From positions 1 through 5,696 of the forward strand of contig JAJXWG010000117.1 in NCBI GenBank assembly GCA_021781695.1: a DNA stretch of 5,696 bases, read 5' to 3'. The notes beneath the pieces were generated by a model. The model saw nothing but the letters and a program-made list of their open reading frames with translations. It ran no database searches and was not told where the DNA came from. Both the position numbers and the translations under genes were made by a program. Numbering within the stretch: position 1 is the first letter of the stretch; every line of letters starts with the position of its first letter. This document shows positions 4,040-5,696 of the stretch, piece by piece. This DNA comes from Pseudomonadota bacterium. GTDB taxonomy: Bacteria > Pseudomonadota > Gammaproteobacteria > Burkholderiales > Gallionellaceae.

Positions 4040-5696
4040 AACGTTTTTCCCCCTCCAGATCTTTGCGTTTCAAGCTTATCCTGGCCAGCGTGGTCGTCGA
4101 GCTGATCATGCTGACCATACTGGTCGGCAACAGTGTGCGCGTGATGGAAAACCATCTGCTGAGCCAGGCGCAAATCCGCATGGAGGAAATCCGCCCCTTG
4201 CTCAATGCTTCTTTGGCATCAGCGCTGGCTGAGCACGACTATGGTTCCATGGATAGCGTGTTAAAGCAGGTAAGACAGGAGCAGGGCATCAGCTACCTCG
4301 TGCTGTTTGACAGCACCGGAAGGATAATGGCGTCCGATGGGTGGTCGGCAGGACAGACTTTGCCGGATCTGGATGCGAACATCAATTCGGTCAAGCCCGG
4401 TGGAATATATAACACGGACATTCCGATCAAGATCGCGGGGGAGATCTATGGTGATCTGCGCATCGGGGTGTCGACCGCTTTTCTGGCCAGGGCCAAATCC
4501 AGCATCCTGCACCAGAGCCTTGCCATCGCAGCGCTGGAGGTTGTGCTCTCCATTCTTTTGCTGGCTGCGGTAGGCTTGTGGCTTACAAGGCATCTGGTGC
4601 TGTTAACGCGCGCCACCAGGGTGATTGCCGAGGGGGAATTTGACATACAGGTGCCGGTGCATGGGCATGACGAGATCGCAAGGTTGAGCGCCGCCTTCAA
4701 TGCGATGACGGCAGCAGTGCATCTTCGCATACTGGAGCTGGAAGTATCCGAAGGCAAGCAGCGCCAGTATCTGAGCGAGGCTGAACAGGAACGCGCGCGC
4801 ATGGTGTCGCTGCTGGGCGCGATGAATCAGGGTATACTGTTTGTCGGTGCAGACAACAAGGTGGTTTATTTCAATCCGGCTTTTTTGCGCGTGTGGATGA
4901 TTTCGGACGCGGAAAAGCTGGTCGGCAAGCCGGCGTCAGAGGTGTTGCGTCTTTCCTCCAATGTCCTGTCGCAGCCTGACCATTTTTCGAGATTCTTGCT
5001 CGACGTGACGACGACTCACGAGGTGAGCGACAATTTCGAGATACTCATGGCGGATGGCCGGGTAGTCACCCAGATCAGCTATCCGGTGCGCGATATCGAA
5101 TCCCGCTTTGTCGGGCGGATGTGGGTATATGAGGATATCACCAAGGAGCGACAGACCGCGGAGCAGCTGATCTATCTGGCCGAACGGGACTCACTGACGG
5201 GACTGTACAACCGGCGCCGTTTCCAGGACGAGTTGGCGCGCTTCATCATCGATTCGGACAGGCGAAAGTCGCACGGGGCGCTGCTGTTTTTCGACCTTGA
5301 TGAATTCAAGTACATCAACGATACGTTCGGCCACGGCGCAGGAGACGCGATGCTGATCCGCATCGCAGGCGAAGTGGGCAAACTGATAAGGCGCAACGAA
5401 ATCTTCAGCCGGCTGGGCGGAGACGAGTTCGCGATCCTGATGCCTGAAGCCAGCCGGCAGGAAATCGAGGCGCTTGCGGAAAGAATCGTGCGCGCAGTCG
5501 CGCAAATCCCGTTTCGTTTCGATGCGCAGAATCTGCGCCTGACCACGAGCCTCGGCATCGCGCTATATCCGGAAAGCGCTGGCAATGGCGAGGATTTGAT
5601 CGCTCATGCGGATGCGGCAATGTATCAGGCAAAAGGGGCAGGCAAGAATGCCTGGCGCATTTACCGTTCTGACATGGACGTGTCCCAGGCGATGGT
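4036..5696 (+). CDS. Membrane sensor diguanylate cyclase (Cache-like, HAMP, PAS, GGDEF), 3'-truncated; EAL domain may follow
   Basis: The visible 553 residues form an inner-membrane signalling protein that makes c-di-GMP from two GTP. Order: membrane helix about 14-32; periplasmic domain about 33-158 with a Cache/PAS-like segment YLVLFDSTGRIMAS (87-100); second helix about 161-183; HAMP about 184-230; PAS about 255-368 ending YEDIT; GGDEF about 380-543, beginning RDSLTGLYNRRRF. The catalytic core is intact: metal-binding Asp420 in FFDLDEFK, guanine-contacting Asn428 and Asp437 in INDTFGHGAGD, and the GGDEF loop at 461-465. The usual I-site RxxD reads R452-R-N-E455, so product inhibition may be weakened. 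The ATG overlaps the binding-protein stop (ATGA), with AAAGG four bases upstream. No stop is reached at the window edge, and the post-GGDEF linker (YRSDMDVSQAM) resembles those leading into EAL domains, so a bifunctional GGDEF-EAL protein is plausible but unseen. Confidence 0.95.
   Translation, partial: MKRFSPSRSLRFKLILASVVVELIMLTILVGNSVRVMENHLLSQAQIRMEEIRPLLNASLASALAEHDYGSMDSVLKQVRQEQGISYLVLFDSTGRIMASDGWSAGQTLPDLDANINSVKPGGIYNTDIPIKIAGEIYGDLRIGVSTAFLARAKSSILHQSLAIAALEVVLSILLLAAVGLWLTRHLVLLTRATRVIAEGEFDIQVPVHGHDEIARLSAAFNAMTAAVHLRILELEVSEGKQRQYLSEAEQERARMVSLLGAMNQGILFVGADNKVVYFNPAFLRVWMISDAEKLVGKPASEVLRLSSNVLSQPDHFSRFLLDVTTTHEVSDNFEILMADGRVVTQISYPVRDIESRFVGRMWVYEDITKERQTAEQLIYLAERDSLTGLYNRRRFQDELARFIIDSDRRKSHGALLFFDLDEFKYINDTFGHGAGDAMLIRIAGEVGKLIRRNEIFSRLGGDEFAILMPEASRQEIEALAERIVRAVAQIPFRFDAQNLRLTTSLGIALYPESAGNGEDLIAHADAAMYQAKGAGKNAWRIYRSDMDVSQAM

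Noticed and set aside
4446..4802. Minus-strand open frame of 118 codons opposite the cyclase gene
   Set aside because: It mirrors the HAMP-coding region of the cyclase and shows only low-complexity Arg/Ser/Ala-rich sequence without a ribosome site of note.

Overview
The window reads as chromosomal DNA of a Gram-negative bacterium, most likely a betaproteobacterium (my guess is the Nitrosomonadales/Gallionellaceae neighbourhood). The basis is an outer-membrane phospholipase of the betaproteobacterial type, a group II truncated haemoglobin, a WrbA-type quinone reductase, a YihY-family membrane protein with a C-terminal extension, and protein wording familiar from that clade. The lineage is inference from recognition, not from a search. 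Coding density is very high and I see no mobile element, CRISPR array, tRNA or rRNA.

Layout. Positions 3-1257 (+) hold the 3' part of pldA (its 5' end and signal peptide lie outside the window), followed after one base by a group II truncated haemoglobin. This pair converges on wrbA (1862-1260, -), with only two bases between the facing stop codons; a 16-bp perfect palindrome covers both stops. wrbA is divergent from yihY (1891-3102, +) across 28 bases. There, a consensus TATAAT sits so close to the wrbA ATG that the transcript may be leaderless. A 100-base gap with hairpins and a candidate promoter precedes the second plus-strand unit: a secreted PhnD-like periplasmic binding protein (3203-4039) overlapping by ATGA with a membrane-bound sensor diguanylate cyclase (4036 to beyond 5696).

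How the genes work together. The most interesting unit is the last pair. A periplasmic solute-binding protein translationally coupled to a transmembrane (Cache-like)-HAMP-PAS-GGDEF protein, instead of ABC-transporter subunits, points to a two-protein receptor that turns a periplasmic ligand into c-di-GMP output. Pairs of this general kind are known (NspS-MbaA in Vibrio cholerae; the PhnD-like XAC2383 with the diguanylate cyclase XAC2382 in Xanthomonas). The binding protein lacks the Ser/Thr motif of true phosphonate binders, so its ligand is open, and the cyclase has RxxE instead of the RxxD product-inhibition site. An EAL domain may follow outside the window. The other genes look like envelope and redox/oxygen housekeeping: OMPLA in the outer membrane, an oxygen-binding globin, an FMN quinone reductase and an inner-membrane protein of unknown role.
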